Source: Symsagittifera roscoffensis (taxonomy: Eukaryota > Xenacoelomorpha > Acoela > Convolutidae). Taken from it: a DNA stretch of 64,000 nt. Within the stretch, counting starts at the first letter, position 1; every line of letters begins with the position of its first letter. Below are positions 63,871 through 64,000 of the stretch, piece by piece. A program made the position numbers and the translations under genes. The DNA lies in the NCBI RefSeq assembly GCF_963678635.1, contig NC_087065.1, forward strand, positions 26,805,254-26,869,253, given 5' to 3'. The notes beneath the pieces are model-generated. The model did no database searches. It saw only the letters and a program-made list of their open reading frames with translations, and had not been told where the DNA came from.

Positions 63871-63916
63871 ACAAACTATCAAACCAATGAAAAGCAACTA
63901 AAACAGAAATTGAGAA

Positions 63917-63922
63917 AATAAA
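63917..63922 (+). terminator. FARP: Polyadenylation signal AATAAA of FARP
   Basis: AATAAA lies 47 bases after the stop codon; the 3'UTR is therefore short. The remaining bases of the window show no further gene. Confidence 0.6.
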
Positions 63923-64000
63923 TTCTCCTCAAAGTGAGTCTTTCGAAAAAAAGCAAATACGAACCTCTTAACTCCTAATTTTGTATTGTGTTGTAGATAA

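Larger units (their letters stand above)
59668..62436. other. FARP: FARP intron 14, repeat-rich
   Basis: 2.8 kb. It holds a short family A start (59865-59940), family C copy 2 (60120-60410) and a long family A copy (60910-61780, with the hairpin word at 61895-61920). No gene is seen. Confidence 0.6.

Overview
The window is from an animal (metazoan) nuclear genome, AT-rich, with spliceosomal GT-AG introns and many transposable elements. Three cellular genes are recognisable, all on the + strand in the same order: RPB11/POLR2J (7467-7896, one 70-base intron), SLC25A46 (8037-9314, no intron in the coding part), and a FARP1/FARP2 homologue (9507-63870, at least 17 exons over 54 kb). Only about 140 and 190 bases separate the three coding regions. 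Each start codon sits just after an AG that looks like a splice acceptor, so a spliced-leader operon is possible. I cannot name the phylum; an invertebrate is most likely.

Left part (1-7491). A decayed LINE of the R2-like type (PHD finger, reverse transcriptase, restriction-like endonuclease) lies at 841-3671. It is followed by a young RTE-like LINE at 4233-7330 with an intact 1019-codon reading frame. The RTE element landed inside codon 8-9 of RPB11. Its identical 161-base target duplications rebuilt the gene's whole 5' end, so RPB11 still reads correctly downstream.

Middle part (12655-32797). FARP intron 5 is about 20 kb because an 18,924-base LTR retrovirus-like element (13378-32301, antisense to FARP) sits in it. 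Its LTRs differ at 1 of 410 positions, and it has TG...CA ends and a 4-base ATTT duplication. It is a Ty3/Gypsy-type element: a 155-codon basic ORF, one fused 2742-residue Gag-Pol, two tiny hydrophobic ORFs, a 378-codon frame with no ATG at all, an 872-residue envelope glycoprotein with a chuvirus-like cysteine layout, and a 601-residue orphan protein. Neighbouring ORFs overlap by a few bases (ATGA junctions twice), as in compact viral genomes. This element, with its un-annotated Met-less gene and orphan proteins, is the best candidate in the window for something undescribed. It inserted into an older dispersed repeat, and a second copy of that repeat at about 46.05-46.4 kb gives the empty-site sequence.

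Right part (32798-64000). The rest of FARP follows: the FERM C-lobe and FERM-adjacent exons, a very large low-complexity exon (33430-about 36.1 kb), then after long repeat-filled introns the DH domain (exons 10-13), PH1 (exons 14-15) and PH2 (exons 16-17), ending with TAA at 63868-63870 and AATAAA at 63917. The introns hold several families of dispersed repeats (tRNA-like SINE modules, a nine-copy GCGAAGC/GCTTCGC hairpin word, an inverted-repeat element, a 740-base tandem duplication) and two LINE relics.
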